From NCBI GenBank assembly GCA_002103075.1, contig DABG01000018.1:280515-344514 (forward strand): 64,000 bases of DNA, written 5' to 3'. Position numbers and translations under genes: made by a program. This stretch comes from Candidatus Gastranaerophilales bacterium HUM_9. GTDB lineage: Bacteria; Cyanobacteriota; Vampirovibrionia; Gastranaerophilales; Gastranaerophilaceae. Positions within the stretch are counted from its first letter, which is position 1. Each line of letters opens with the position of its first letter. This document shows positions 1-8,824 of this stretch, in pieces. Below the pieces are notes generated by a model that saw only the letters and a program-made list of their open reading frames with translations, did not search any database and was not told the DNA's origin.

Positions 1-89
1 GCTTGACTAAATTAGCAATGTAATCCAAACATAACGGAACAATAATTTATTAGTCAGTTTGGGGCGACGCCCTAAAAAGGAGGTTAATA

Positions 90-2003
90 ATGACGATTAA
101 AAAACTTACTGTGGCAGCTGCACTTGCCGTTGGTATAACAACGTGTTCATTCGCCAGTGCTATGGCAGCTTGTCCATGTAATCAAAAACCTGTTGTTACA
201 GCACCGTCATGTGGCTGTGCACAGGAACGACCTGTAGTAACAGGTCAAGCTTGTCCTTGTGAAGCGACGAAACCTACATGTAATGACCCATCAGTGTCAA
301 CTTTATGCCCATCAACACTTGATTTAGAAAAATCAACTATGCATCAAGTTTACGCTTATCCAAATGCAATTTATGGCTATAACAACTATACAGGTGATAC
401 AGCCAACAGCATTTTTCGAGGTGAAGGGTTTTCCGTTTCAGCAAGGGGACTATCTGAAACAACAAGTGGTGCAACAGTTGCTACCGATGGGTCAATAACA
501 GGTGCTGCATCTTCTATCCCTTGTCTTAACGACATAACTTCTCGTAATGGTGTTCCTATCATCAGAGATAATGCCAAAATGGACGGAAATTGCACTCCAA
601 TTCAGATGGAAACACAAAACTCATTAGAAGCAGTAAAAAAGACTCTTGTTCCATACGACCTTAACAAATCAGGTTGTATAACAGGTGGTGCTGCTGATTT
701 ATCTCGTATGGACGCATCTTTTCCTGACGTACCTAACGGATATTGGGCTTCTTGTGATATCACAAAACTTGCTATGAACGATGTCGTAGTAGGTTACCCA
801 GATAGAATGTTCAAACCATCTAGAAACATTTCAAGAGCTGAGTTTGCAACTATCCTAATTAAAGGGTTCAACAAAGAAGATTGTGCTAGCACAACTCATG
901 CATTCCGTGACGTACCTTCTCATCACTGGGCTAATAGTATGATTGGTCAAGCTGTTCACGAAAACTTGCTAAAAGGATATCCTAACGGTTTATTCAAACC
1001 ATCTAACCCTGTGACAAGAGCAGAAGTTATGTGTGCAATCGCAAAAGCTCTACCTTGTGAAATCGACCAATGTAAAGCAAACGAAATTTTATCAAAATAC
1101 TGTGACGGTAAAACCGTACCAACTTGGGCACAAATCCCTATCGCTAAGGCTCTTAATCAAGGTATCTTGAATAACACACCTAACCCTAACTTGATTGCAC
1201 CATTCAAAGATGCAACAAGAGCAGATGTTGCTTCTATGATGCAAGCAGCTAGACTTGCAGGCGGATTTGACAAAAATCCAGCTACAGCTAACAACTGTTG
1301 TCCTGCAAAAGACGATAGAACTGCTTATGTAGAAAACCAAGAAATTGTTAAAATTCCTACACTTCAATTAGAGTTCAAAGACCAAGTAAACGCAAAATCA
1401 TCACACGTTGGTCAAAGATTCTCTGCTAACACACTTGAAGATGTGACTATTGACGGTAACTTGTATCCAGCAGGTTCAAAGGTAATGGGTAAAGTTGTTG
1501 AAGTAATCAGACCATCTGGTTGTCAAAAAGGTGCTTTAAAACTTGCCTTTACAGAAATTGAACACTGTGGCTGTAAAGCAACACTTCCACGTCAAATTTT
1601 GACAGCTCAAATTGATAAATCAAACACACCTAACATCATCTCAAGAATTGTTACAGCACCATTAACTTGGGCAGGTTCAATCGTTGGTGTTGTTGGTAGA
1701 ACAACAGGTGGTATGTTATCAAACTTGGGTAATGCCGTAGAAGACGTAAGTAGTGGTGTTGGTATCGCTCTTGGTGAAACTTTCCAAGGTCAATTTGGAG
1801 CAGCAGGCAGAAGTATCGTAGATGCTACTGTTGATACCGTAAAAGCACCTATCGACTTGACTAGAACTGCATTATCAGGTTCTATGGGCTTGTTACAAAC
1901 TACAGGTGATGAAGTAGCTTATATGGTTGACGCTAAAGGTTACAAAATCTCTGCAATTAACCCGAAAGAACACGTAACTATTGCTTTCGGTTGTAGCGAA
2001 TAG
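90..2003 (+). CDS. SLH-domain secreted/outer-envelope protein, Cys-rich N-terminus
   Basis: A secreted envelope protein of 637 residues. Residues 1-26 form a Sec signal peptide ending ASAMA. Residues 27-75 are Cys-rich with repeated CPC/CGC motifs. Two clear SLH domains follow (about 208-258 with FPDVPNGYWA, about 270-320 with FRDVPSHHWA), then a weaker third to about 388. SLH domains anchor proteins to cell-wall polymer or, in cyanobacteria-like diderms, link outer membrane to peptidoglycan. The C-terminal 200 residues hold a small beta-rich stretch (YPAGSKVMGKVVEV, about 463-475) and a Gly-rich hydrophobic part, but I do not recognise a porin barrel. A strong AAGGAGG lies 7 nt before the ATG, so high expression is likely. 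It stands alone with its own terminator. Exact function is unknown. Confidence 0.85.
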   Translation: MTIKKLTVAAALAVGITTCSFASAMAACPCNQKPVVTAPSCGCAQERPVVTGQACPCEATKPTCNDPSVSTLCPSTLDLEKSTMHQVYAYPNAIYGYNNYTGDTANSIFRGEGFSVSARGLSETTSGATVATDGSITGAASSIPCLNDITSRNGVPIIRDNAKMDGNCTPIQMETQNSLEAVKKTLVPYDLNKSGCITGGAADLSRMDASFPDVPNGYWASCDITKLAMNDVVVGYPDRMFKPSRNISRAEFATILIKGFNKEDCASTTHAFRDVPSHHWANSMIGQAVHENLLKGYPNGLFKPSNPVTRAEVMCAIAKALPCEIDQCKANEILSKYCDGKTVPTWAQIPIAKALNQGILNNTPNPNLIAPFKDATRADVASMMQAARLAGGFDKNPATANNCCPAKDDRTAYVENQEIVKIPTLQLEFKDQVNAKSSHVGQRFSANTLEDVTIDGNLYPAGSKVMGKVVEVIRPSGCQKGALKLAFTEIEHCGCKATLPRQILTAQIDKSNTPNIISRIVTAPLTWAGSIVGVVGRTTGGMLSNLGNAVEDVSSGVGIALGETFQGQFGAAGRSIVDATVDTVKAPIDLTRTALSGSMGLLQTTGDEVAYMVDAKGYKISAINPKEHVTIAFGCSE

Positions 2004-2023
2004 TAAGTAAATCGTTCGCACAA

Positions 2024-2069
2024 AAGCATAAACCACCTTTTTATTATAAGGTGGTTTATCGCTTTTTTA
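2024..2069 (+). terminator. Rho-independent terminator of the SLH gene
   Basis: ATAAACCACCTT and AAGGTGGTTTAT form a 12-bp stem with a short AT loop, extended by AAGC/GCTT, and followed by a run of T. It sits 20 bp after the stop codon. Confidence 0.85.
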
Positions 2070-2070
2070 T

Positions 2071-2398
2071 GTACGCAGAACCTCTGAACATCTGAACCTA
2101 TATTTTTCCGTCATTACGAGGAACGGAGTGACGTGGTAATCCAGAAAAAGTCTTTTTATGTATGCAGAACCGTTGATTTATGGATTGCCACACTTACTAC
2201 TTTGCAAACTGTTTAATCGTTCGCAATGACGAATTAAAATTATCATGGACAGTAGTGTAACACACTCTAAATGACGGTTATGTTCGCAGGGATTCCGAAA
2301 TAAATTCGGAATGACTGTTATTATTTAGTTTTAGAATCCCCCTGAGCATCTTTTGTTGGGGTAGAAACCCCAACCTACATCTTAAAATTATTTTTTAT
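2071..2398. repeat. Dispersed-repeat block between SLH gene and RAYT
   Basis: This 328-bp gap has no gene. It contains pieces of at least three repeat families seen elsewhere in the window: a GTCATTACGAGGAACGG... GTGGTAATCC unit (also near 32.4-32.7 kb and, inverted, near 44.1-44.2 kb), a GATTGCCACACTTA... TTCGCAATGACG unit, and a TTCGCAGGGATTC unit. It ends in a GTTGGGGT/ACCCCAAC palindrome. Confidence 0.75.
2355..2378. repeat. REP-like palindrome, copy 1
   Basis: GTTGGGGT, loop AGAA, ACCCCAAC, then CTAC: a perfect 8-bp stem with a tetraloop. It lies 21 bp past the end of the RAYT gene, one of eight copies in the window. Confidence 0.85.
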
Positions 2399-2929
2399 TT
2401 ATTCAAAATTTATATTTAAAATATTTTTAACATCATCACAACTTCCCCAATCTCTTTCATAAAAATTATTTTTTACATACTTGTCAAAAGAAGAATATTT
2501 CCAATCTTTTACAGCTTTTACTAAATCATGTTTTACAGGATTATAATGAACATAATTTATTTGATTATTTAAATCTTCTTCGTTTAGGATTGTATGTTCA
2601 AAATATCGTCTTTGGAAAACTCCTTTTTCACATTTATTTAAATAGCCGTAGGTTGGGGTTTCCACCCCAACATTAATATTATGTGTAAAATAATATTTTA
2701 TTGATGTAATTATTTTAGGATACTCATCAATATTTTCAGGATTTAAAATCAAATGAATATGATCTGGCAATACACAAATTGCAATAATTTCATAATTAAA
2801 AAATTGTTTTGAATTATGAAAAGCTTTCCTTAATAATTCTATATTATCTATAAAAATCCTTTTTCTATTATAAGAAACCAAAATAATATGAACATAACTA
2901 TTAGGTATAAATACTCTTTGATAATTCAT
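2399..2929 (-). CDS. REP-associated tyrosine transposase (RAYT, Y1/HUH family)
   Basis: A single-strand DNA nuclease of the Y1_Tnp/IS200-like superfamily, of the kind that mobilises REP palindromes. The HUH metal motif is His57-Ile-His59 in PDHIHLILNP. The family signature YVHYNPVKHDLV carries the likely catalytic Tyr126, and FQRRYFEHT (about 105-113) is also typical. At 176 residues it is full length and apparently intact. Three REP-like palindromes surround or invade it: just downstream, inside the gene, and 46 bp upstream. The internal copy encodes residues 87-94 (VGVETPTY) in a loop that varies between family members. No Shine-Dalgarno is seen; TAAAAT stands 6 nt before the ATG. Confidence 0.9.
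   Translation of the reverse strand: MNYQRVFIPNSYVHIILVSYNRKRIFIDNIELLRKAFHNSKQFFNYEIIAICVLPDHIHLILNPENIDEYPKIITSIKYYFTHNINVGVETPTYGYLNKCEKGVFQRRYFEHTILNEEDLNNQINYVHYNPVKHDLVKAVKDWKYSSFDKYVKNNFYERDWGSCDDVKNILNINFE
2648..2671. repeat. REP-like palindrome, copy 2, inside the RAYT reading frame
   Basis: GTAG plus GTTGGGGT, loop TTCC, ACCCCAAC. It lies in frame within the transposase gene and is read as VGVETPT. Confidence 0.9.
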
Positions 2930-2974
2930 ATTTTTATTTTATTATAAACATTTTTTACAAAACCACTTATTTTT

Positions 2975-2998
2975 GTTGGGTTGGAAACCCCAACCTAC
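2975..2998. repeat. REP-like palindrome, copy 3 (decayed arm)
   Basis: GTTGGGTT, loop GGAA, ACCCCAAC, then CTAC. One arm base is changed. It lies 46 bp upstream of the RAYT start, so the gene is bracketed by copies. Confidence 0.8.
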
Positions 2999-3070
2999 AA
3001 TTTACAAACCCATCAATTTATGTATTGCCGCAATTAATACATTACAAACCGTTTAATCGTACTCAATGAC

Positions 3071-3115
3071 AATTAAAAACATCAGGCAAGGTAGCAAATT
3101 CCACCCTACCTGATG
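3071..3115 (-). terminator. Terminator of the thioredoxin-like gene
   Basis: On the minus strand CATCAGG... CCTGATG closes an imperfect hairpin (inner AGGTAG-like pairs) followed by TTTTT. It is placed directly after the thioredoxin stop codon. Confidence 0.65.
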
Positions 3116-3123
3116 AAATGAAT

Positions 3124-3426
3124 TTATACGTATCTAAGCACAGTGTCTAAAAGTTCAGACTTTGTCCTGAACCCTGCAAACTGGGTTTGTATATCACCAT
3201 GCTTAAACAGTATAAAGGTCGGGAAGGAGGTTATTCCATATTCTTGGGTTATCTGAGGAGATTTATATGCATCAATTTTGCCAATATTTACCTCGCTATC
3301 ACCTAACTCTTTTAATATCGGTTCTTCTTTTCTGCAATACTGACATAAATCACTCCCTATCATTATCAGCTTTAACCCATTTTTTACGTAATCCTTAAAA
3401 GTATCTTCATTCAACAGTTTTAACAT
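3124..3426 (-). CDS. Thioredoxin-like protein, CQYC active site
   Basis: A 100-residue single thioredoxin fold for thiol-disulfide exchange in the cytoplasm. The redox motif is Cys28-Gln-Tyr-Cys31 in place of the usual CGPC, and the preceding Trp is absent. The cis-Pro is Pro69 (SFPTF). KIDAYKSPQITQEYGITSFPT matches the thioredoxin core. No signal peptide. AAGGAG lies before the ATG. It is monocistronic between two repeat blocks. The non-canonical active site suggests a specialised thioredoxin rather than the main TrxA. Confidence 0.85.
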   Translation of the reverse strand: MLKLLNEDTFKDYVKNGLKLIMIGSDLCQYCRKEEPILKELGDSEVNIGKIDAYKSPQITQEYGITSFPTFILFKHGDIQTQFAGFRTKSELLDTVLRYV

Positions 3427-3651
3427 CTTTTTCTCCTTTTTCTTGCGACCTTGTTAGTTATAGTCATTACACATTTTCAGGATAATCTGTTTTGATTTTT
3501 TTTAATTAGACAACCGACTAACCACTAAGACTATTTTTTATAAAATTAATTCTCAAATATTACCCAATCTGGTAATGTTACATGTTGAAAGAAATTAGTT
3601 TCTATGGTAGGCTATGCCTATCAATAAGTTATCTTAAAAAAGGAGTGTAAT

Positions 3652-5412
3652 ATGTTCTGTCCAAACTGTGGTAAACAAATCCCTGATAATGCAAATTTCT
3701 GCGAATTTTGTGGTGCAAGATTGAATAATAACAATAATCTTGCTAACAATGAAAACGATATTTATAACCATTCATATTATAAAAATAATTATAAAAAACA
3801 ACCAAATACCAAGAAAAAACAAGAATTTTCATTTGGTAAAAGTTTCTTGAAAGGTGTCCTAACAATGATACTAATATTATTAGGATTATTAGGATTAGTG
3901 TTTGCAAAATCTTATTTTTCAGATAATCTTTTTAGTCTAGATAAGATGAGATACCAGCAATATATTGAAGATCCATCTATGATTCCAGAACTTACAGAAC
4001 CCGAAACGCTTAGTGGACTTGTTGACAATCTAAAAGAAGTTCAATCTTTCTTAGTTTTATATATGAATTTCTCTGATGATGATATGGATACAAAGATGGA
4101 AACTTTTGACAAATACAGAAAAGAAATCTTAAAAATCCAAAAATTCAGTAATTCAAACCTTTTGCAAGAAAACGTAAAATATCAAATTCCGCAAAACGAA
4201 AAAGAATTCAAAAAAATCCAAAAACAATATGCAAAAATCCTTGCACCTGTTGGTTTAATGGTAGTTGCAGATGATGGCTATGCAAAATATCATCTTCAAG
4301 AAGATAACAGATTTACAGCAAAAAAATTCGGCAAACTTGTGCCAACAGATGTTGCTGAATATCTAAAACTTCGTGCAAAATATTACCAAACAGTTATGAA
4401 CAAAGATTCTTTAACTGTAAAACCATATAAACTTGCACAACGAATAGGTGATTATGAAAAATTCATGAACTCACACAAAGAATTTAGATACTCTGATGAA
4501 GTGAACGACCTATTATTCTCATACACATTTATTTATGCGTTCACATCAGATAGAACAGATATGGTATACATAAACAAAAAGACTTTTGTAAAAAGTGATA
4601 AAAAATTCATGAAGAAATACCCAAGCTCACAGCTAAAAACAATGTTTGGACATCTTGCAAGTTCAGCAAACGGCATATCTGAATCACAATTTGACGAAAT
4701 GTATCCTTATGAATATGAAAAAGGGTTAAATGCAATAAAACCTGATAATTCAGAATTATCTGACATCTTCTCAACAGTGAGAAAAAATATTATGAGCTTA
4801 AAATCAGATGATAGCTATGAATACATCTATTCAGCAGAGTCTGATAGCTGGTTCAAATACGACGCAACAAGACAACTTAAAAAAGGCGATATCATATTAG
4901 CTAGAACAGATTCAGGTTATGATATTTATGATTACAAATACAAAAAAACTAACCAAACACTAACAACAGGTGAACCTGTAAAATTCATAATAAAATCAGG
5001 TAAATTATTGGCATATCTTCCAAACCACTTACAATTAAGTAGTGTTGAATCAATGTATGGAAGTTTCAGCTTGAAACCGTTATCTATTAGAAGTATTAAG
5101 AAATTCTTCCCTAACGTATTGATAATCAATATGGCAACATTTGGTGATACATCAGTTCAAATAGATAAACCATCAGGAGCAAAAACTTATATGCTTATCT
5201 CAACCTCTGGCATGAGCTATGATGGATATAGATTGAGCGGTAATATAGAAATGGGCGAACTTGGAAACATATTCACTGTAACATCAGACAGTGAAACACA
5301 GGTTAATTTCACACCAAGCGGTGATGGAGATAATTATCATATTTATTTCACAACACAAGGTGTACAACCACAAGCAGATGCGTCTGTTGAACAACCTGCA
5401 AATGCAGAATAA
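3652..5412 (+). CDS. Zinc-ribbon, single-pass membrane protein of unknown function
   Basis: The N-terminus is a zinc ribbon (Cys3, Cys6, Cys17, Cys20 in the FCPNCGK / FCEFCGAR pattern). An Asn/Lys-rich linker follows, then one membrane segment at about residues 65-86. The remaining 500 residues should be extracytoplasmic, with mostly charged helices first and a beta-rich last 150 residues. I do not recognise the large domain. The cytoplasmic ribbon plus one membrane span resembles many envelope-stress or tubulin-like accessory proteins, but no function can be assigned. AAAAAAGGAGTG lies before the ATG, and the gene has its own terminator. A second zinc-ribbon membrane protein lies at 6,257. 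Confidence 0.7.
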   Translation: MFCPNCGKQIPDNANFCEFCGARLNNNNNLANNENDIYNHSYYKNNYKKQPNTKKKQEFSFGKSFLKGVLTMILILLGLLGLVFAKSYFSDNLFSLDKMRYQQYIEDPSMIPELTEPETLSGLVDNLKEVQSFLVLYMNFSDDDMDTKMETFDKYRKEILKIQKFSNSNLLQENVKYQIPQNEKEFKKIQKQYAKILAPVGLMVVADDGYAKYHLQEDNRFTAKKFGKLVPTDVAEYLKLRAKYYQTVMNKDSLTVKPYKLAQRIGDYEKFMNSHKEFRYSDEVNDLLFSYTFIYAFTSDRTDMVYINKKTFVKSDKKFMKKYPSSQLKTMFGHLASSANGISESQFDEMYPYEYEKGLNAIKPDNSELSDIFSTVRKNIMSLKSDDSYEYIYSAESDSWFKYDATRQLKKGDIILARTDSGYDIYDYKYKKTNQTLTTGEPVKFIIKSGKLLAYLPNHLQLSSVESMYGSFSLKPLSIRSIKKFFPNVLIINMATFGDTSVQIDKPSGAKTYMLISTSGMSYDGYRLSGNIEMGELGNIFTVTSDSETQVNFTPSGDGDNYHIYFTTQGVQPQADASVEQPANAE

Positions 5413-5467
5413 ATTTTAATATTAAAGAGCGGCACCTTGAGAAAGTGTCGTAACCTTTAGAGTTTTG

Positions 5468-5503
5468 AGTGGTACTTACCTTTTAGGGTATGTGCCACTT
5501 TTT
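5468..5503 (+). terminator. Terminator after the zinc-ribbon membrane gene
   Basis: AGTGGTAC pairs with GTGCCACT (one G-T pair), with inner ACC/GGT pairs, and is followed by TTTTT. Confidence 0.75.
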
Positions 5504-5560
5504 AATTGTAATTCTAAGTCGGGTTCAACGACTTAGTTAAATCTGACAAAACAAATACTT

Positions 5561-6127
5561 TTACAGACTTCTCAAAAACTTAATCATATCACGCATAGCG
5601 TTTCCACGGTGTGAAATAGCGTTCTTTTCATCTTCACTCATCTGTGCAATTGTCACATCATAACCGTCTGGTCTAAAAATCGGGTCATATCCAAACCCAT
5701 TACTACCACTAGGTTTTGTCATTATTTTTCCATGGCACTCGCCCTTTGACACGTGAATAACTTCACCGTTTTCATCAAGCAAAGTCATACAACAAACAAA
5801 TTTTGCTTTTCTATTTTCCTTACCCTCAAGCTCTTTTAAAACACGTTCAATCTTAGCTTTTTGAGTTCCTGCATATCTTGCAGAATACAACCCTGGGGCA
5901 CCGTTCAAGGCTTCTATGCATAACCCTGAATCATCAGCAAGACTCATTCTATGGTTTAAATCATAAGCCGCTTTTGCCTTGATATAAGAGTTTTCTTCAA
6001 AAGTTGAACCAGTTTCTTCTGGATTAAATTCACCCTCTGGCGACACAAACTCAATATTGGGGTCGTTTGTAATCTTGTTTATCTCGAATACTTTTGATGG
6101 GTTTCCAGTTCCTAATACTATTTTCAT
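5561..6127 (-). CDS. rdgB: XTP/dITP diphosphatase (RdgB/HAM1 family)
   Basis: House-cleaning enzyme that hydrolyses non-canonical purine nucleotides (ITP, dITP, XTP) to monophosphate and pyrophosphate, keeping inosine and xanthosine out of DNA. Family motifs are all present: the N-terminal LGTGNPSK, SLADDSGLCIEALNGAPG, SARYAG, and the C-terminal SHRGNAM. I place the start at the ATG at 6127, because AAGGAAGAGAG lies just before it. An upstream in-frame ATG at 6148 would add seven residues before the conserved beta strand and has no ribosome-binding site. Length, about 188 residues, is normal. Confidence 0.92.
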   Translation of the reverse strand: MKIVLGTGNPSKVFEINKITNDPNIEFVSPEGEFNPEETGSTFEENSYIKAKAAYDLNHRMSLADDSGLCIEALNGAPGLYSARYAGTQKAKIERVLKELEGKENRKAKFVCCMTLLDENGEVIHVSKGECHGKIMTKPSGSNGFGYDPIFRPDGYDVTIAQMSEDEKNAISHRGNAMRDMIKFLRSL

Positions 6128-6256
6128 ATCTCTCTTCCTTATTATCATTCTGTGTTGTCTAAATTTGTTTTCAAAACTATGTTACATATTATTATATATA
6201 TATTTTGCAAAAAGATAAAGTATATGCTAATCTATATATATAAAAAAGGAGGAAGT

Positions 6257-6487
6257 ATGCTCTGTCCATTTTGTAAAAGTGAAATACCAGATGACGCTAA
6301 AAAATGTAAAAACTGTGGCGAATGGGTTGACCCTGCGTACAGAACTCCTCAAGAACCACCACAAGGTTGCTTCTCATTTTTATGGGAAACCTTTTTGAAT
6401 TTGATGTGGTTCTTATTTATAGCAGCTATTATTACTCTTGCAATATTATTGTATATGCAAGCACACGGAAGTTTTCCTGTCGAATAA
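6257..6487 (+). CDS. Small zinc-ribbon membrane protein
   Basis: About 76 residues. A zinc ribbon (LCPFCKSEIPDDAKKCKNCGE, two CxxC pairs) is followed by a Pro-rich linker and one strongly hydrophobic segment near the C-terminus (LMWFLFIAAIITLAILLYM). The ATG at 6257 is preceded by AAAAGGAGG. The frame stays open upstream to 6152, but that part is AT-rich spacer and lacks a ribosome-binding site. Function unknown; similar architectures are common as small membrane adaptors. Confidence 0.75.
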   Translation: MLCPFCKSEIPDDAKKCKNCGEWVDPAYRTPQEPPQGCFSFLWETFLNLMWFLFIAAIITLAILLYMQAHGSFPVE

Positions 6488-6535
6488 TCAACAAAAAAAT
6501 TTTCAATTCTTTAGCAAACTTCAGTTACTTGTCTA

Positions 6536-6730
6536 TTATTTATTCAATGATGAGAACATGTTAACGGCTGCATTCCCAATTGTCAAAAACGCATTCACAA
6601 TCGGTGATTGTGGATAATCCATAGCATATTCTTGAACTTGCGATTGATGAGATTTCAATAAAATCTTTTGTCTTGTCGTAGCCATAAAAGCTGGAGGCAG
6701 AAAATTTTCGTTTTCAGTGATATTATTCAT
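6536..6730 (-). CDS. Hypothetical small protein
   Basis: A 64-residue frame starting MNNITENENFLPPAF with AAAGG about 10 nt before the ATG. No known domain, signal peptide or clear membrane span (the stretch AFLTIGNAAVNMF is mildly hydrophobic). The gap it occupies would otherwise be empty, and the composition looks protein-like (low Cys, balanced charge). It may be genuine but the support is modest. Confidence 0.4.
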   Translation of the reverse strand: MNNITENENFLPPAFMATTRQKILLKSHQSQVQEYAMDYPQSPIVNAFLTIGNAAVNMFSSLNK

Positions 6731-6927
6731 TAAATTTAGACCTTTTATTACACACTTTATATAAATATACTAAAATAAAAACTTGCTTTTTTCACTAATA
6801 TTTTTACAAAACTTATTATAATCACACCAATCCAAAGCTGAATAAACAACAATAAAGTCTTATAGAGCGAATTATAAAATATTCGCAATTGAAAAACCTG
6901 CAATTTTGTGGTTAAATATAGGGTATT

Positions 6928-8136
6928 ATGAGAGAATTTGAATTAAAAAACGGTATAAAATCAGTTTACAAACAAAACCCTGAAACACCTAGAATTGCAT
7001 TGACACTTAATCTATCTATAAACGATGAAGAAAAATTGGCAGGCACATATTCTTTGATGTCTAGATTGTTAATGCAGGGTACAAAAAAATACGACAACGA
7101 ACAAATCGCAACCTTGTTAGATGAAAACGGTATTCAAATAATAACCGATATGAAACAAGACTACTTGCGTTTCAGAGTTCTTTGTCTAAACGAAGATTTT
7201 CCCAAAGCAATAGAATTATTAGAAGACCTTGTTAAAAACTCAACCTTTGTTGAGTTCAACAAAGAAAAAGAAAAAATGCAAGGCGAGTTGATGGCAGAGC
7301 TTGATTCAGCCAGATTACAAATTTCTGATGCTTTTGTAAAGACAGCTTATGAAAACCATTATTATGGTCATACTTTTACAAATGTTCTAAAAGATATTGA
7401 TAAAATTACAAAAGAAAATGTTTTATCAGCGTACAAAAACATTATGAACACAAGCAAAAAAGTTATTACTGTAGTTGGAAGTGTTGAAGATAACGAAGTA
7501 ATTTCTCTTGTTACATCTGCGTTTGAGGATTTACCAAACAACAACAACGCAAAAAAATCCTTTGTAAAGCCTGTCTTAGATAAACCTAAAAAAGTTGAAG
7601 TGGTTAAAAAAGACGCTCAACAAGCACAAATTTATCAAGGTTGGTTTGCACCAGTATACAGTGAAGCTGATTATCCAGTAATGATGGTTATAAACACCAT
7701 CTTAGGTTCAAGTGGATTGTCTTCAAGATTATTCCGTGAACTTCGTGAGAAAAAAGGCTTAGCATACACTGTTAGAACCTCTTGCGAAGCTAAAGAACTT
7801 GCAGGTTTGTTCAATATTTATATTGCAACAGAACCATCTAATATTGAAATCTCATTACAAGGATTTAAAGAAGAAATCGAAAAAATAAAAACTATTCTTG
7901 TTGGTGAAGAAGAATTAAAAAACGCTAAAAACAATATATTTGGCAAGCATCAATTCATTAGTGAAACTAATTTCCAACAGTCTACATCTATGGCATACTA
8001 TGGAATAAACGGTTTACCATTCAATTATTTTGATACAATGGCTAAAAAAATCAAAGCCGTAACATCAGAACAAATTATGGAATGTGCAAACAAATATTTT
8101 AATGAAAACAGCGTTATTGCAATTTTGCACCCGTAA
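6928..8136 (+). CDS. M16 family peptidase homologue lacking the zinc motif
   Basis: Two-domain M16B (processing-peptidase/PqqL-like) fold, 402 residues. Where active members have HxxEH followed by FKGT, this protein reads YSLMSRLLMQGTKKYD, so both zinc His and the catalytic Glu are missing. The second half keeps the typical SSRLFRELREKKGLAYTV, with the Arg/Tyr pair that binds substrate backbone. In bacterial M16B pairs the non-catalytic subunit has exactly this pattern and works with a zinc-bearing partner. No such partner is encoded nearby. Cytoplasmic by sequence (no signal peptide). GGG lies 6 nt before the ATG. Confidence 0.8.
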   Translation: MREFELKNGIKSVYKQNPETPRIALTLNLSINDEEKLAGTYSLMSRLLMQGTKKYDNEQIATLLDENGIQIITDMKQDYLRFRVLCLNEDFPKAIELLEDLVKNSTFVEFNKEKEKMQGELMAELDSARLQISDAFVKTAYENHYYGHTFTNVLKDIDKITKENVLSAYKNIMNTSKKVITVVGSVEDNEVISLVTSAFEDLPNNNNAKKSFVKPVLDKPKKVEVVKKDAQQAQIYQGWFAPVYSEADYPVMMVINTILGSSGLSSRLFRELREKKGLAYTVRTSCEAKELAGLFNIYIATEPSNIEISLQGFKEEIEKIKTILVGEEELKNAKNNIFGKHQFISETNFQQSTSMAYYGINGLPFNYFDTMAKKIKAVTSEQIMECANKYFNENSVIAILHP

Positions 8137-8181
8137 TTATATTAATTCGGTTAGACTCTATATAAAACAAAAAAGAAAGCT

Positions 8182-8763
8182 ATGAATAAAAAACAAATAT
8201 TAGATGAATTAAAAACGAAGTGTGAGAATTGTCAGAACTGTGCATTGGCTGAAACCCGTACAAATGTAGTGTTTTCTGACGGCAACCCTGATAATGCAAA
8301 ATATGTTCTTATTGGTGAAGCTCCTGGAGAAAACGAAGATTTAACAGGTACTCCATTTGTGGGTAGAGCAGGAAAATTACTAAACGAGTTTTTGGCTCAA
8401 GTTGGTATTTCAAGAGAAAACGATTTATATATAATAAATACAGTAAAATGTCGTCCACCAAAAAATAGAGTTCCAACCGATTTTGAAAAATCAGCTTGTA
8501 GAGATTATATAGAAACACAAATTTCTATAATTGACCCTAAAGTCATCATTCTTTGTGGTGCAACTGCATTAAAATCTTTTTATCCTACCAAAACTCCTAT
8601 ATCAAAAATTCGTGGAGAATGGCTGAAAATTGAGGTTAAAGGCAAAAAATACAAAGCTATGGCGATATTCCACCCATCATATCTTTTGAGAAACCACTCA
8701 CTTGAAGAAGGTAAACCGAGATGGTTAATGCTTGAAGATTTAAAAAATATTAAAAATTCTTAA
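8182..8763 (+). CDS. Type-4 (Fe-S) uracil-DNA glycosylase
   Basis: Removes uracil from DNA at the first step of base-excision repair. Family-4 features: four cluster Cys in the order Cys17-x2-Cys20 ... Cys90-x15-Cys106; motif A GEAPGENED (45-53), which has Glu/Asn rather than the Asp of family 1; GTPFVGRAGKLL; and the C-terminal HPSYLLR motif. Length of 193 residues is usual. It lies 45 bp downstream of the M16 homologue in the same direction and may share its transcript. The ribosome-binding site (AAAGAAAG) is weak. Confidence 0.92.
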   Translation: MNKKQILDELKTKCENCQNCALAETRTNVVFSDGNPDNAKYVLIGEAPGENEDLTGTPFVGRAGKLLNEFLAQVGISRENDLYIINTVKCRPPKNRVPTDFEKSACRDYIETQISIIDPKVIILCGATALKSFYPTKTPISKIRGEWLKIEVKGKKYKAMAIFHPSYLLRNHSLEEGKPRWLMLEDLKNIKNS

Positions 8764-8824
8764 TATTTCTAGCATATTTTACAATGCACTAACAAAAAAA
8801 TTCATGTTTAAGCATTAAAATAGT

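Noticed and set aside
6152..6256. Upstream extension of the small zinc-ribbon protein
   Set aside because: AT-rich sequence without ribosome-binding site; AAAAGGAGG fits the ATG at 6257.
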